A stretch of 64,000 nucleotides of DNA from Pseudomonas sp. B21-040 (GTDB taxonomy: Bacteria; Pseudomonadota; Gammaproteobacteria; Pseudomonadales; Pseudomonadaceae), in the NCBI RefSeq assembly GCF_024748695.1, contig NZ_CP087176.1, positions 6,317,501-6,381,500 on the forward strand, read 5' to 3'. The notes beneath the pieces were generated by a model. That model searched no databases and was not told where the DNA came from. It saw only the letters and a program-made list of their open reading frames with translations. Shown here in pieces: positions 18,416-27,296 of this stretch; position 1 is the first letter of the stretch; each line of letters opens with the position of its first letter. Made by a program: the position numbers and the translations under genes.

Positions 18416-19000
18416 ATGCGCTTTTTGCCTGGCCTGATCTGTCTGCTACCCCTTTTGAGCCCTTTGGCTCATGCCGAACTGATTGACGACGTGAACGACC
18501 GCGGCGAACTGCGTATCGCTCTTGAAGCGAATACACCGCCCTTCAACTTCAAGGATGAAGGCAAGCTTACCGGCTTCGAAGTCGAGCTGGGTCAACTGCT
18601 GGCCAACGAGCTCGATGTGCGGGCCGACTTCGTCGTCACCGATTCTGGCGATCTGCTGACTGGCGTTGAAAGCGGCAAGTACGACATAGCCATCAATCAC
18701 ATTACAGTGACCTCGGCGCTCTCGGATCGTTTCGATTTCAGCGAACCTTACGTTCAAACCACCACGCAATTGATCGCGCAGAAAGAAGAACCGCGCTCAA
18801 TGTTGCTGGTGCAGTCGTTGACTGATGCGAAACCGAAAGCCGCCGCACCCGTGAGCCTGGCGATTCCGTTTCAGAAAGGTAACCCGGCGTTTCACGCCAG
18901 CCTGGAAAACGCGCTGCAACGGATCAAGGACGATGGCCGGATGGCGGCGCTGGAGAAGAAGTGGTTTACGGCGGATGCGAGTGTGTCGCCCAAGCCCTGA
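18416..19000 (+). CDS. Shortened family-3 type solute-binding protein
   Basis: A 194-residue protein with a signal peptide (cleavage near AHA/ELIDD, residue about 18) and a good first lobe of an amino-acid-type ABC binding protein: GELRIALEANTPPFNFKDE, GKLTGFEVELGQLLANEL, ESGKYDIAINHITVTSALSDRFDFSEPYV. After QLIAQKEEPR the sequence jumps to IPFQKGNPAFHASLENALQRIKDDGRMAALEKKWF, the normal C-terminal block, so about 60-70 residues of the second lobe are missing compared with usual 230-260-residue members. ATG at 18416 follows AAAGGAG (an overlapping GTG at 18410 is not preferred). No permease or ATPase gene adjoins it. Confidence 0.78.
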   Translation: MRFLPGLICLLPLLSPLAHAELIDDVNDRGELRIALEANTPPFNFKDEGKLTGFEVELGQLLANELDVRADFVVTDSGDLLTGVESGKYDIAINHITVTSALSDRFDFSEPYVQTTTQLIAQKEEPRSMLLVQSLTDAKPKAAAPVSLAIPFQKGNPAFHASLENALQRIKDDGRMAALEKKWFTADASVSPKP

Positions 19001-19022
19001 CAGAGGGTAAATGACTAACCCC

Positions 19023-19050
19023 TGCAGGAGTGAGCCTGCTCGCGCCTACA
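19023..19050. repeat. Degenerate REP palindrome
   Basis: CTGCAGGAGTGAGCCTGCTCGC...CTAC-like sequence directly after the binding-protein gene; a decayed single copy of the GTAGGAGC...GCTTGC REP type between convergent genes. Confidence 0.5.
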
Positions 19051-19062
19051 AAGGGGGGGGTG

Positions 19063-19548
19063 TCAGTCGAGAGAGCTCAGTGCGGCATCAGCTTGCGGCA
19101 ACTCCAGCTCGCTGAAGACTTGCACGCCATGGCGCTTGAGCAGCGCCGCCGTCACACCCTCGCCACTGACCTTTACGCCGCTGAACGTCCCGTCATACGT
19201 CAGCAAATTCCCGCAGGACGGGCTGTTGGCCTTGAGCACAGCGATGCGGATGCCATGCTGTTGCACCAGTGCCAGCGCCTGATACGCCCCCGACAGAAAC
19301 TCGGCACTGACATCCGCGCCTTCGGTGGTGATCACACTGGCGTGGCCATCAAGCACTTCACCGCCCTGCCCGCCCGGGATTTCCGCCGCGGCCCGCGGCG
19401 TCGGCAAACCGCCGGCCACCTCGGGGCACAGCGGTACGACCCGGCCCTCATCCAGCCATTGCTGAAGCTGATCGAATGGCCCACTCGCCCCGCCGTCGTA
19501 ACGAACGCGATGGCCCAGCAGGCAGCGGCTTACCAGAATCTTTTGCAT
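19063..19548 (-). CDS. DUF523-family protein
   Basis: A 161-residue cytosolic protein matching DUF523: N-terminal ILVSRCLLGHRVRYDGG, VPLCPEVAGGLPTPR and the later VLKANSPSCGN motif. The three conserved Cys (RCL, LCPE, SCG) are consistent with an iron-sulfur or metal site, though no activity is known. It starts two bases downstream of the 2OG-Fe(II) oxygenase stop, so they form a pair on one transcript. Confidence 0.9.
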   Translation of the reverse strand: MQKILVSRCLLGHRVRYDGGASGPFDQLQQWLDEGRVVPLCPEVAGGLPTPRAAAEIPGGQGGEVLDGHASVITTEGADVSAEFLSGAYQALALVQQHGIRIAVLKANSPSCGNLLTYDGTFSGVKVSGEGVTAALLKRHGVQVFSELELPQADAALSSLD

Positions 19549-19550
19549 GA

Positions 19551-20183
19551 TCAGAACGGCTCGTTACCCCGACGCCGGAACCAGCCGGTCAACGACAGGC
19601 GATCCCGGGTGGCGGGCAGGACTTCGTGGGGCACTTCGCCCGAGAGGAAGACCACCAGGCAACCGCCGATAGGTTGCACGTCGTAGGCGCGGTCGTCGTC
19701 GAGGTACATGCGCAACTGACCACCGTGTTCAGGCAGCCAGCCGTCATTGAGATACACCACGGCCGACACCATGCGCCGGTCGTCATCTCGGAAGCGGTCG
19801 ACGTGTTTGAGGTAAAACGCGCCGGGTGGGTACATCGCGAAGTGGCTTTCGAAATCTTCCAGCCCCAGGAACAAACCGCGATTCAGTGCTTCACGCAGGC
19901 TGTCCATCAACGCCAGGTAGCTGTCGCAGGCTTCGGCCTGGCCCGGATCGATCCACTGGATGTGGTCGCCACGAATCCCCTCGCGAACTTCCGATGACGG
20001 GCCTCGGCCCACGGCGGCCGGGGCCAGTTCACCCTCGGCTGCACGTTTACGGCACTCAGCCGCCAACGCCCGGGTCAGATCCAGAGGCAGGAAAATATTC
20101 TGCTGCGACCAGCCATGTGCAGCCAGGTCATCAACGATACGTAACAGCAGCGGGTGATCAGAGGGTATTTGCATGCCGCGCAT
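19551..20183 (-). CDS. 2-oxoglutarate/Fe(II)-dependent oxygenase, P4H-like
   Basis: A 210-residue oxygenase. The C-terminal half holds the Fe(II) ligands HVD (FYLKHVDRFRDDD) and a distal His in EVPHEVLPATRDR, with Arg for 2-oxoglutarate binding in DRLSLTGWFRR; the strand SAVVYLNDGWLPEHGGQLRMY is typical of prolyl-4-hydroxylase-type domains. The start at 20183 (MRGMQIPSDH) is preceded by AGGAAT; the frame opens 25 codons further upstream without support. Co-transcribed with the DUF523 gene. Substrate unknown. Confidence 0.87.
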   Translation of the reverse strand: MRGMQIPSDHPLLLRIVDDLAAHGWSQQNIFLPLDLTRALAAECRKRAAEGELAPAAVGRGPSSEVREGIRGDHIQWIDPGQAEACDSYLALMDSLREALNRGLFLGLEDFESHFAMYPPGAFYLKHVDRFRDDDRRMVSAVVYLNDGWLPEHGGQLRMYLDDDRAYDVQPIGGCLVVFLSGEVPHEVLPATRDRLSLTGWFRRRGNEPF

Positions 20184-20291
20184 AGTATTCCTGTGCCTGA
20201 AAATCCGACAGAGCCACGCAGCGGGTTGATACGAATTCTCGACAAGTACGGGTGCCACACGGAGAATAGTCGCCTGCCGACAGGAGTCCCT

Positions 20292-21044
20292 ATGCGCCGT
20301 TTGCTTTTTTCACTGTTGATGCTCTGTGCTTTGCCCGCTTGGGCAGACGGCCACGACCAGTTGTATAAAGTCGCCGGCTGGCCAGACCAACGTGCGCATT
20401 TCAACGACGCGCTCACGGCCGCACAACAACGCTACGAAAGCAGCCTGCCACCGGCCGTGTTTCAGGCGCTGGTGAATAACAGCAATCAGCGTTTCGCTCC
20501 CCAGTCCGTCGATCAGCGTGCCGAAGCGCAATTGCGCAAGAGCCTCGCTGATCCCAAACCGGCATTGGCCTTCTTTCAATCGCCCTTGGGCAAAAAAGTC
20601 GTAGCCGCCGAACTGCTGGCCACCCGTCGTGATCAACTGGCAAAAAACGCCAAGGGCCTGCCCAAGGTTCAGGCCAGCGATAGCCGTCAATTGATCATCG
20701 GCCACCTAGCCCAGGCCCTGCCCGCTCGCGAGGCGGGCGCTGAAGTGAGCCTGGCCATTGCCGGTGTCGCGGCCGACAGCCTGAGTTCAATGATTCCCGG
20801 CCTGTTGGGCGGTGGTCAGGCGCAGATGATGTTGAACGGTCAGCGTCAGCGTTTGATGGAACAGATCGGCAGCGACCTGAACAACACGCTGCTCTACGTG
20901 TATCGCGACCTGTCGGATGACGAACTGGAAGAATTCGCCACGTTTGCCGAGTCCACCGAGGGCCTGGCCTATTACCAGGCCGCGCTGGCGGCAATTCGGG
21001 CGGGGCTGGCGGTGGGGCAGAATACTTCGAACCTCAGCCAATGA
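20292..21044 (+). CDS. Exported protein, DUF2059-like
   Basis: A 250-residue protein with a signal peptide (MRRLLFSLLMLCALPAWA/DGH) and an alpha-helical mature region. Blocks FFQSPLGKKVVAAE and DLSDDELEEFATFAESTEGLAYYQ resemble DUF2059, whose core is a helical pair ending in a stretch like LSDDELxxFxxFYxSPxG. ATG at 20292 follows AGGAG (20282-20286). Divergent from the oxygenase pair and convergent with the alpha/beta-hydrolase gene. Function unknown; family call is moderate. Confidence 0.75.
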   Translation: MRRLLFSLLMLCALPAWADGHDQLYKVAGWPDQRAHFNDALTAAQQRYESSLPPAVFQALVNNSNQRFAPQSVDQRAEAQLRKSLADPKPALAFFQSPLGKKVVAAELLATRRDQLAKNAKGLPKVQASDSRQLIIGHLAQALPAREAGAEVSLAIAGVAADSLSSMIPGLLGGGQAQMMLNGQRQRLMEQIGSDLNNTLLYVYRDLSDDELEEFATFAESTEGLAYYQAALAAIRAGLAVGQNTSNLSQ

Positions 21045-21090
21045 TTTTTGCTGTCTGATCGACTTGCCCGCGATGGGGCCAAAACGGCCG

Positions 21091-22038
21091 CTATGAATTC
21101 CGGCCTTTGATCCGCTTGGTCAAAAACCCGAAATACTCCTGCCGCAACACCAGCGTCTCATTCGCCAGATGATGCCGCGCCTCTGGCAACATCAACACCT
21201 GAGGCCGGTCGAACTTGGCGTTCAACACCCCAAGGTTATGCTCCCAATCCACCGTCATGTCTGCCTGCCCCTGCACGATCAGCGGCCTGCGCGGGCTGTT
21301 CGGTGCGGCTTCGATCTGCTTGATCCAGCGCGCCAATGCCCCCACCCAGGCCGTGGGCAGGCGTAACGGCTGCAAAGGATCAGCCTGCAGGAACGGCAAG
21401 AAATCAGGATCGTTGGAGTTCTCGCTGAAGCGCCGGGCGATGGCTTTGACGAAAGGCTTGAGCAGGTAATAACTGAGTTTGGACCAACCCCAGGCGCGAG
21501 GCCTGACCAGGGGTGACAACAGAATCACCTGCCCTTGAGCGGGACTGTTAGAGCCTTGATTGAGTACATGATCAATCACGATCGCCCCACCCGTGCTTTG
21601 CCCGCACAGGTGCCATGGCTGCGGCAGTTCGATGGAGAATGCCTCGGCGAACAACCCTTCAAGCGTGTGCTGATACTCGGCGAATGCCTTGATGCTCGCC
21701 CGCTCGCCACTGGACAGGCCATGCCCCGGCAGGTCACAGGCGATCACGGCAAACCCCTGGTCCAGCGCCCACTCGATCACATGGCGGTAGAGTCCGGTGT
21801 GATCGTAGAAACCGTGGAACATGAACAACGTCGCCTTCGCCCGCTCCGGCCACCAGAACTGGCTGACCAATTCATAGCCATCGACCTCGAAACGCCCCAG
21901 CCCCCCACGCAGCGTACGCCCCGGAAAATCCAGGCCATAAAAACGCTGATACGCCATGGCCTCGGTCGACAACGGCTGCCCTTCGGCCAATGGCCGCAGG
22001 CTGGCGCGTAAATGATCGGGGGCAAACGTGGCTGACAT
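21091..22038 (-). CDS. Alpha/beta hydrolase, lysophospholipase/monoacylglycerol lipase-like
   Basis: A 315-residue serine hydrolase. The oxyanion motif is FMFHGFYDHTG, the nucleophile elbow LCGQSTGGAIV (GxSxG), the acid is in VQGQADMTVDWE, and the catalytic His is in LPEARHHLANE. The layout matches Hydrolase_4 (lysophospholipase-type) enzymes, probably cytosolic as no signal is seen. Divergent from the DUF6436-like gene. Substrate cannot be read from the sequence. Confidence 0.87.
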   Translation of the reverse strand: MSATFAPDHLRASLRPLAEGQPLSTEAMAYQRFYGLDFPGRTLRGGLGRFEVDGYELVSQFWWPERAKATLFMFHGFYDHTGLYRHVIEWALDQGFAVIACDLPGHGLSSGERASIKAFAEYQHTLEGLFAEAFSIELPQPWHLCGQSTGGAIVIDHVLNQGSNSPAQGQVILLSPLVRPRAWGWSKLSYYLLKPFVKAIARRFSENSNDPDFLPFLQADPLQPLRLPTAWVGALARWIKQIEAAPNSPRRPLIVQGQADMTVDWEHNLGVLNAKFDRPQVLMLPEARHHLANETLVLRQEYFGFLTKRIKGRNS

Positions 22039-22135
22039 GAACGATTCCAGAGCGGTAAACAGACTTTATAGGCCTGCGATATTCATCTGTCGCGGCAAGC
22101 ATGGCAAGCTAGCCGACCTTCGAGGATTGAAACCC

Positions 22136-22714
22136 ATGCGCCCGGCCTATCGCACCACACTGCTTGCCAGCCTGCTCGCCCTCGTGTGCGCCGGCATCCT
22201 GTGGGCCGCGTATGACTGGTTTCAAGGACGCTACTTGCGAGCCTTCAGCGAACACACCGCCGTATTTTCCGGTGACCCGCTGCGCCTGCCCGACGACCTC
22301 GCCGGCCCCGGCGCCATCCGGCTGGTGCACTTCTGGGACCCGGCCTGCCCGTGCAACGTCGGTAATCAACAACACCTGAGCGAACTGGTCGAGCGCTATG
22401 TACCGCAGGGCGTCGAGTTTTATGCAGTGCAAAAACCCGGCAGCCATGGCCAGTTACCCGCCACACTGAGCAGCCTGAAAACCATTACCGTCCTGCCGGG
22501 CTCCGAACAGATTCCCGCCAGCCCGGCCGTGGCGATCTGGGACCGCAACGGCAAACTGGCCTACTTCGGCCCGTACAGCGAAGGCCTGACCTGCAATTCG
22601 AACAACAGCTTCATCGAACCCATTCTGCAAGCACTGAGCGAAGGTCGCGCGGTGAACGCTACCCATACGCTGGCCATCGGTTGTTACTGCCCATGGCCCG
22701 TTGAAGTGAAGTAA
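22136..22714 (+). CDS. Membrane-anchored thioredoxin-fold protein, DUF6436-like
   Basis: A 192-residue protein with an N-terminal membrane anchor (TLLASLLALVCAGILWAAY) and a thioredoxin-like periplasmic domain: IRLVHFWDPACPCNVGNQQHL has a CxC in the place of the usual CxxC, followed by VEFYAVQKPG, PAVAIWDRNGKLAYFGPYS and a second Cys pair, IGCYCPW. This fits DUF6436. The odd CPC and CYC motifs make a redox or metal role plausible but unproven. The ATG at 22136 follows CGAGG; frame upstream is open but unsupported. Confidence 0.78.
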   Translation: MRPAYRTTLLASLLALVCAGILWAAYDWFQGRYLRAFSEHTAVFSGDPLRLPDDLAGPGAIRLVHFWDPACPCNVGNQQHLSELVERYVPQGVEFYAVQKPGSHGQLPATLSSLKTITVLPGSEQIPASPAVAIWDRNGKLAYFGPYSEGLTCNSNNSFIEPILQALSEGRAVNATHTLAIGCYCPWPVEVK

Positions 22715-22817
22715 GGCATTCCTGACTTTTGCAGGACCGCGATGCCCGGCACGGAAGGTCTGTGCTACATGTTGGCAGCCCACACGGGCGGCAAACCTAT
22801 AAGAACAAGGAGTCACC

Positions 22818-25229
22818 ATGAAACGCGTCCTGACCGTACTTGCCTTGCTGATTGTCGTGCTCGCCATCGGAGTCGGCGGGTATGTGTACAGCAAACAGCC
22901 GTCGCGTCAGGGCCTGGTCGAACTGCAAGGCCTGCAAGGTTCGGTGACCGTGCGTTACGACGAGCGTGGCGTGCCGCATATCCGCGCGGAAAACGAAGCC
23001 GACCTCTACCGCACCCTCGGCTATGTGCAAGCCCAGGACCGCTTGTTCCAGATGGAAGCCATGCGGCGCCTGGCCCGGGGTGAACTGGCCGAAATCCTCG
23101 GACCGAAACTGATCGAGACCGACAAACTCTTCCGCAGCCTGCGCATTCGTGAGCGGGCCGACAGCTACGTGGCGGCGCTGGATCGGCAGTCGCCGGCATG
23201 GAAGGCGCTGGAAGCGTACCTGGATGGCATCAATCAATATCAGGACACTCACGCCGCACCCGCCGAGTTCGACGTGCTGGGCATCCACAAGCGTCCGTTC
23301 ACGGCGCAAGACAGCATCAGCGTCGCCGGCTACATGGCGTACAGCTTTGCCGCGGCGTTCCGCACCGAACCTTTGCTGACGTTCGTGCGCGACCAATTGG
23401 GCGCTGACTACCTGAACATCTTCGACCTCGACTGGCAGCCCAAAGGCGTGTTGGCCAAGGGGCATTCCAAACCTGCCCTGACACTGACAGCCAGTGACTG
23501 GAAAGACCTGAACGCCCTCGCCCGCCTGAGCGAACAAGCCCTGGCCGACAATGGCCTGCCCCAATTCGAAGGCAGCAACGCCTGGGTGATTTCCGGCAAC
23601 CGCACCAAAAGCGCCAAACCGCTGCTGGCGGGCGACCCGCACATTCGCTTTTCAGTGCCCGCAGTCTGGTACGAGGCACAACTCTCGGCGCCGGGCTTTG
23701 AGCTGTACGGCCACCATCAGGCCTTGGTGCCGTTTGCCTTTCTCGGCCACAACCTGGACTTCGGCTGGAGCCTGACCATGTTCCAGAACGACGATCTGGA
23801 CCTGATCGCCGAGAAGATCAACCCGGACAACCCTAACCAGGTCTGGTATCGCGGCAAGTGGGTGGACATGGTCAACACCGAACAGAAAATTGCCGTGAAG
23901 GGCCAGGAGCCGGTCACGCTGACCCTGCGTCAATCGCCCCATGGCCCGATCATCAATGATGCACTCGGCACCGCGGCAGGCAAGACGCCGGTGGCCATGT
24001 GGTGGGCGTTCCTTGAAACGCCAAACCCGATTCTCGAAGGTTTCTACCAGCTCAACCGCGCCGACACGCTGGCCAAGGCACGCGCCGCCGCCGCCAAGGT
24101 TCAGGCGCCGGGGTTGAACATTGTCTACGCCAACGCCAAGGGCGACATCGGCTGGTGGGCGGCGGCTCTGCTGCCCAAACGCCCGACCGGGGTGAAACCC
24201 GGCTTCATCCTAGACGGCAGCACCAATCAGGCGGACAAGGACGGCTTTTACCCGTTCAGCGCCAACCCGCAGGAAGAGAACCCGCCACGCGGCTATATCG
24301 TCTCAGCCAACTTCCAGCCGCTATCGCCGACCGGCATGGAGATCCCCGGTTACTACAACCTTGCCGATCGCGGCCAGCAGCTCAATCGCCAGCTCAGTGA
24401 CAAGAACGTGAAGTGGGACATCGACGCCAGCCAGAAGCTGCAACTGGGCACCACCACGGCTTACGGCCCGCGTCTATTGGCGCCGTTGTTGCCGGTACTG
24501 CGTGAAGTCGTCAGCGATCCCGCCGAACTGAAACTGGTGGAACAACTGGCGCAGTGGAAAGGCGATTACCCGCTGGATTCGACCAGCGCGACGCTGTTCA
24601 ACCAGTTCCTGTTCAACCTGGCTGACGCGACGATGCACGATGAACTGGGCAATGATTTCTTCGACACTTTGCTCTCGACCCGGGTGATCGACGCCGCGCT
24701 GCCACGTCTGGCCGCTACGCCTGATTCGCCGTGGTGGGACAACCGCAACACCCTCGGCAAGGAAACCCGCGCCGATACGGTCAAGGTGGCCTGGCAAGCG
24801 AGCATCACCCACCTCAAGACAACGCTGGGTGCGGATTCGGCTCAATGGCAGTGGGGCAAGGCGCACACCCTGACGCACGGCCATCCACTGGGCATGCAGA
24901 AGCCGTTGGACCTTATCTACAACGTCGGGCCGTTTGCGGCACCCGGCACGCATGAAGTGCCGAACAACCTCTCGGCCAAAATCGGCCCGGCGCCGTGGCC
25001 GGTGACTTACGGCCCGTCGACGCGACGCCTGGTCGACTTTGCCGACCCGGCCCACAGCCTGACCATCAACCCGGTCGGCCAGAGTGGTGTGCCGTTCGAC
25101 AGCCACTACGATGACCAGGCGGAGGCGTATGTCGAAGGGGTTTATTACGAGGCGCACTTCAACGATGAAGAAGTCACGGCCAATACGCGCAGCACGTTGA
25201 AGTTCTTGCCGGCGCGGGCTGCGCCGTAG
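22818..25229 (+). CDS. hacB: Penicillin acylase-family acylhomoserine lactone acylase, HacB-like
   Basis: An 803-residue Ntn-hydrolase proprotein. It has an N-terminal signal or anchor (residues about 5-25), an alpha subunit starting VTVRYDERGVPHIRAENEAD, and a processing site before the catalytic Ser in FEGSNAWVISGNRTKS (about residue 255), giving the beta subunit with LLAGDPHIRFSVPAVWYE. The length and motifs match the AHL acylases QuiP/HacB/PvdQ, which hydrolyse acyl-homoserine lactone signals in the periplasm. Its position after the DUF6436 gene resembles the hacB region of P. aeruginosa. The exact acyl-chain range is not readable. Confidence 0.88.
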   Translation: MKRVLTVLALLIVVLAIGVGGYVYSKQPSRQGLVELQGLQGSVTVRYDERGVPHIRAENEADLYRTLGYVQAQDRLFQMEAMRRLARGELAEILGPKLIETDKLFRSLRIRERADSYVAALDRQSPAWKALEAYLDGINQYQDTHAAPAEFDVLGIHKRPFTAQDSISVAGYMAYSFAAAFRTEPLLTFVRDQLGADYLNIFDLDWQPKGVLAKGHSKPALTLTASDWKDLNALARLSEQALADNGLPQFEGSNAWVISGNRTKSAKPLLAGDPHIRFSVPAVWYEAQLSAPGFELYGHHQALVPFAFLGHNLDFGWSLTMFQNDDLDLIAEKINPDNPNQVWYRGKWVDMVNTEQKIAVKGQEPVTLTLRQSPHGPIINDALGTAAGKTPVAMWWAFLETPNPILEGFYQLNRADTLAKARAAAAKVQAPGLNIVYANAKGDIGWWAAALLPKRPTGVKPGFILDGSTNQADKDGFYPFSANPQEENPPRGYIVSANFQPLSPTGMEIPGYYNLADRGQQLNRQLSDKNVKWDIDASQKLQLGTTTAYGPRLLAPLLPVLREVVSDPAELKLVEQLAQWKGDYPLDSTSATLFNQFLFNLADATMHDELGNDFFDTLLSTRVIDAALPRLAATPDSPWWDNRNTLGKETRADTVKVAWQASITHLKTTLGADSAQWQWGKAHTLTHGHPLGMQKPLDLIYNVGPFAAPGTHEVPNNLSAKIGPAPWPVTYGPSTRRLVDFADPAHSLTINPVGQSGVPFDSHYDDQAEAYVEGVYYEAHFNDEEVTANTRSTLKFLPARAAP

Positions 25230-25252
25230 ATTTTTGTTGTTTCGGCTGCCGT

Positions 25253-25335
25253 CATCGCGGGCAAGCCCGCTCCCACAAGTGACTGAGTTGTCCGCTCGAA
25301 CGCGGTCCAATGTGGGAGCGGGCTTGCCCGCGATG
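25253..25335. repeat. REP-type inverted repeat
   Basis: Perfect 25-base arms, CATCGCGGGCAAGCCCGCTC... and ...GAGCGGGCTTGCCCGCGATG, between convergent hacB-like and GlxA-type genes. The variant GTGGGAGCGGGCTTGCCCGCG differs from the GTAGGAGC copies elsewhere. Confidence 0.85.
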
Positions 25336-25364
25336 AGGCCCTCACAAACGACAGAAATGCCTGC

Positions 25365-26330
25365 TCAAACCATCGCAGAAAAATTCAGCCGGAACTGCTG
25401 TGGCGTTACCCCCAATCGGCGGTTGAACACGCTGCGCATGTGCTGGGCATCGCGAAACCCACATTGGTAGGCCACGGTTTTCAGTGGCGAATGGGTGCTT
25501 TCCAACAGCACCCGCGCCGCGTCCACCCTCGCCTGTTCGACAAATTCCGCCGGGGTGATTTTGGCTTCCTTGGCAAACACACGGGAAAAGTTGCGGGTGC
25601 TCATGTTGGCCGCATTCGCCAGGTCAGCGAGGGTCAGGTCGCCGGTGAGGTTCGCCAGCACGTAGAGCTGAACCAGCGCCACCGCCGACGTGGGTTCGGC
25701 GTGGGGCGTGAGGAACGGGCTGAACTGCGATTGCCCGCCTGAGCGCTGCGTGAATACCACCAGACGCTTGGCCACGTGCAGCGCGACTTCCGGCCCGTGA
25801 TCCCTGGCCAGCAGGTACAACGACAGATCAATCCCCGCCGTGACCCCGGCCGAGGTGTAGAGCTCGCCGTCCTGCACGTACAAGCGATCCGCCTCGACCC
25901 GGGTCGACGGGCACAACTGTGCCAACGCGGCAGCATCGCTCCAATGGGTGGTCACGGTCCGCCCATCAAGCAGGCCGGCCCGCGCCAGCATGAACGCGCC
26001 ATTGCAGATCGAACCAAAACGTTGCGCCCGCCCGCAGGCACCACGCAACCAGGCATCGAACACCGCACCGAAATCCAGGAATGGTAATTGCGGGCCGCCG
26101 GCCACCAGCAGCAGGTCATACGCCTCAAGCGCGTCGCTGAAATGCCGGTGAGCATTGAGCGACAAACCGTTGGAACACGGCATCATCCCATGCTCGACAC
26201 CGATCACCTCCAACCGGTAATGGTCTTGCGGTTCGAGGAAGCGGTTGGCCTCGCAAAACACATCCATGGGACCGGTAACGTCCAGGGACTGAACCCCGGC
26301 AAAAACCACGATGGCTACGGTTTTACTCAT
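25365..26330 (-). CDS. GlxA-family AraC/DJ-1 transcriptional regulator
   Basis: A 321-residue regulator. The N-terminal half is a DJ-1/PfpI-like ligand domain (VAIVVFAGVQSLDVTGPMDVF, GSICNGAFMLARAGLLDGR, with Cys in the nucleophile elbow position), and the C-terminal half an AraC HTH pair (LADLANAANMSTRNFSRVFAKEA and VAYQCGFRDAQHMRSVFNRRLG). Members control catabolism of amines, arginine or carnitine-like compounds. ATG at 26330 chosen; a TTG six codons upstream is less likely. It is divergent from the HD-domain gene, a candidate target. Confidence 0.9.
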   Translation of the reverse strand: MSKTVAIVVFAGVQSLDVTGPMDVFCEANRFLEPQDHYRLEVIGVEHGMMPCSNGLSLNAHRHFSDALEAYDLLLVAGGPQLPFLDFGAVFDAWLRGACGRAQRFGSICNGAFMLARAGLLDGRTVTTHWSDAAALAQLCPSTRVEADRLYVQDGELYTSAGVTAGIDLSLYLLARDHGPEVALHVAKRLVVFTQRSGGQSQFSPFLTPHAEPTSAVALVQLYVLANLTGDLTLADLANAANMSTRNFSRVFAKEAKITPAEFVEQARVDAARVLLESTHSPLKTVAYQCGFRDAQHMRSVFNRRLGVTPQQFRLNFSAMV

Positions 26331-26369
26331 GGCGGGAAACGCCCTCAATACTTTGATTACACCGCAAGA

Positions 26370-26409
26370 CCTGTAGCAGCTGCCGAGCCTGCGAGGCAGC
26401 TGCTACAGG
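26370..26409. repeat. Inverted repeat, CTGTAGCAGCTGCC type
   Basis: Perfect 15-base arms CCTGTAGCAGCTGCC/GGCAGCTGCTACAGG around a short loop in the region between the divergent GlxA-type and HD-domain genes. Same tip sequence as the repeats at 8961 and 31544. Confidence 0.8.
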
Positions 26410-26591
26410 CGCCGTTTGTGATTCGATTATCTGCATCAAACTTAGCCAATCCACGCGCAACAAGCGAGGTTGGCGCGATATGCAGGTTCATTGGCAAGGA
26501 TCGCAGCCATGGATCGATTGTCCGGTTTTGGGTGACGCAACAGACTTGTTCCATCAGCGCCGCCACGGCGTTGCCCACGAGGACAGCACCC

Positions 26592-27233
26592 ATGAGCAGC
26601 ATCATTGCCGGTATCAACATTCCCGACAGCGCATTGGCCAAGGCCACCACCGAATACATCCGCGATGTCGAGTCCGACTTGCTGTATCACCACTCGCGCC
26701 GGGTGTTTCTGTTCGGTGCGTTGAGCGGTGAACGCAAGCAACTGGCCTACGATCCGGAGTTGCTGTACGTCGGCGCGATGTTCCATGACCTGGGCCTGGT
26801 GGAAGGACATCGCAGCGATGACGAACGTTTTGAAGTCGACAGCGCCAATGCCGCCAAGGCATTCCTCAAGCCTTACGGGTTGAGCGACGACGATATCGAG
26901 CAAGTCTGGCTGTCGATTGCGCTGCACACCACACCGGGTGTGCCGCAACACTTGCGCCCGAATGTGGCGCTGGTGACCGCCGGGGTTGAAATGGATGTGC
27001 TGGGCATCGACTACGCGGCGTTTTCCACCGTGCAGCGTGAGGCGGTGGTGCATGCGCATCCACGGGGTGAAGGCTTCAAGGAATGCATCCTGTGTGCGTT
27101 CGCCAACGGCTTCAAACACAAGCCGGATACCACGTTCGGCACGGTGAACGCCGATGTGCTGGTCGACAGCGAGGCGGGGTTCAAGCCGATGAACTTTGTC
27201 GAGATCATCCGCAAATCCCCTTGGTTGGCATGA
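26592..27233 (+). CDS. HD-domain hydrolase, cyanamide hydratase-like
   Basis: A 213-residue HD-domain protein. The metal ligands are H (HHSRRVFLFG), HD (VGAMFHDLGLVEGH) and a downstream D/H in SIALHTTPGVPQH; the FEVDSANAAKAFL and EVIR-like endings fit the cyanamide hydratase-like HD group. ATG at 26592 (MSSIIAGINIP) follows GAGG; the frame is open well upstream but shows no conserved sequence. Divergent from the GlxA-type regulator, which may control it. Substrate unknown. Confidence 0.83.
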   Translation: MSSIIAGINIPDSALAKATTEYIRDVESDLLYHHSRRVFLFGALSGERKQLAYDPELLYVGAMFHDLGLVEGHRSDDERFEVDSANAAKAFLKPYGLSDDDIEQVWLSIALHTTPGVPQHLRPNVALVTAGVEMDVLGIDYAAFSTVQREAVVHAHPRGEGFKECILCAFANGFKHKPDTTFGTVNADVLVDSEAGFKPMNFVEIIRKSPWLA

Positions 27234-27256
27234 AGCCACAGGGGATTTGGGTTACT

Positions 27257-27287
27257 GATCGTTCCCACGCTCTGCGTGGGAACGATC
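27257..27287. repeat. Short perfect palindrome GATCGTTCCCACGC/GCGTGGGAACGATC
   Basis: A perfect 14-base-arm palindrome between convergent genes (the HD-domain gene and spuH). The core TTCCCACGCTCTGCGTGGGAA recurs at 50758 and, expanded, at 45192, so it is a third dispersed repeat family. It may serve as a terminator-like hairpin. Confidence 0.8.
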
Positions 27288-27296
27288 ATCCGTAGA

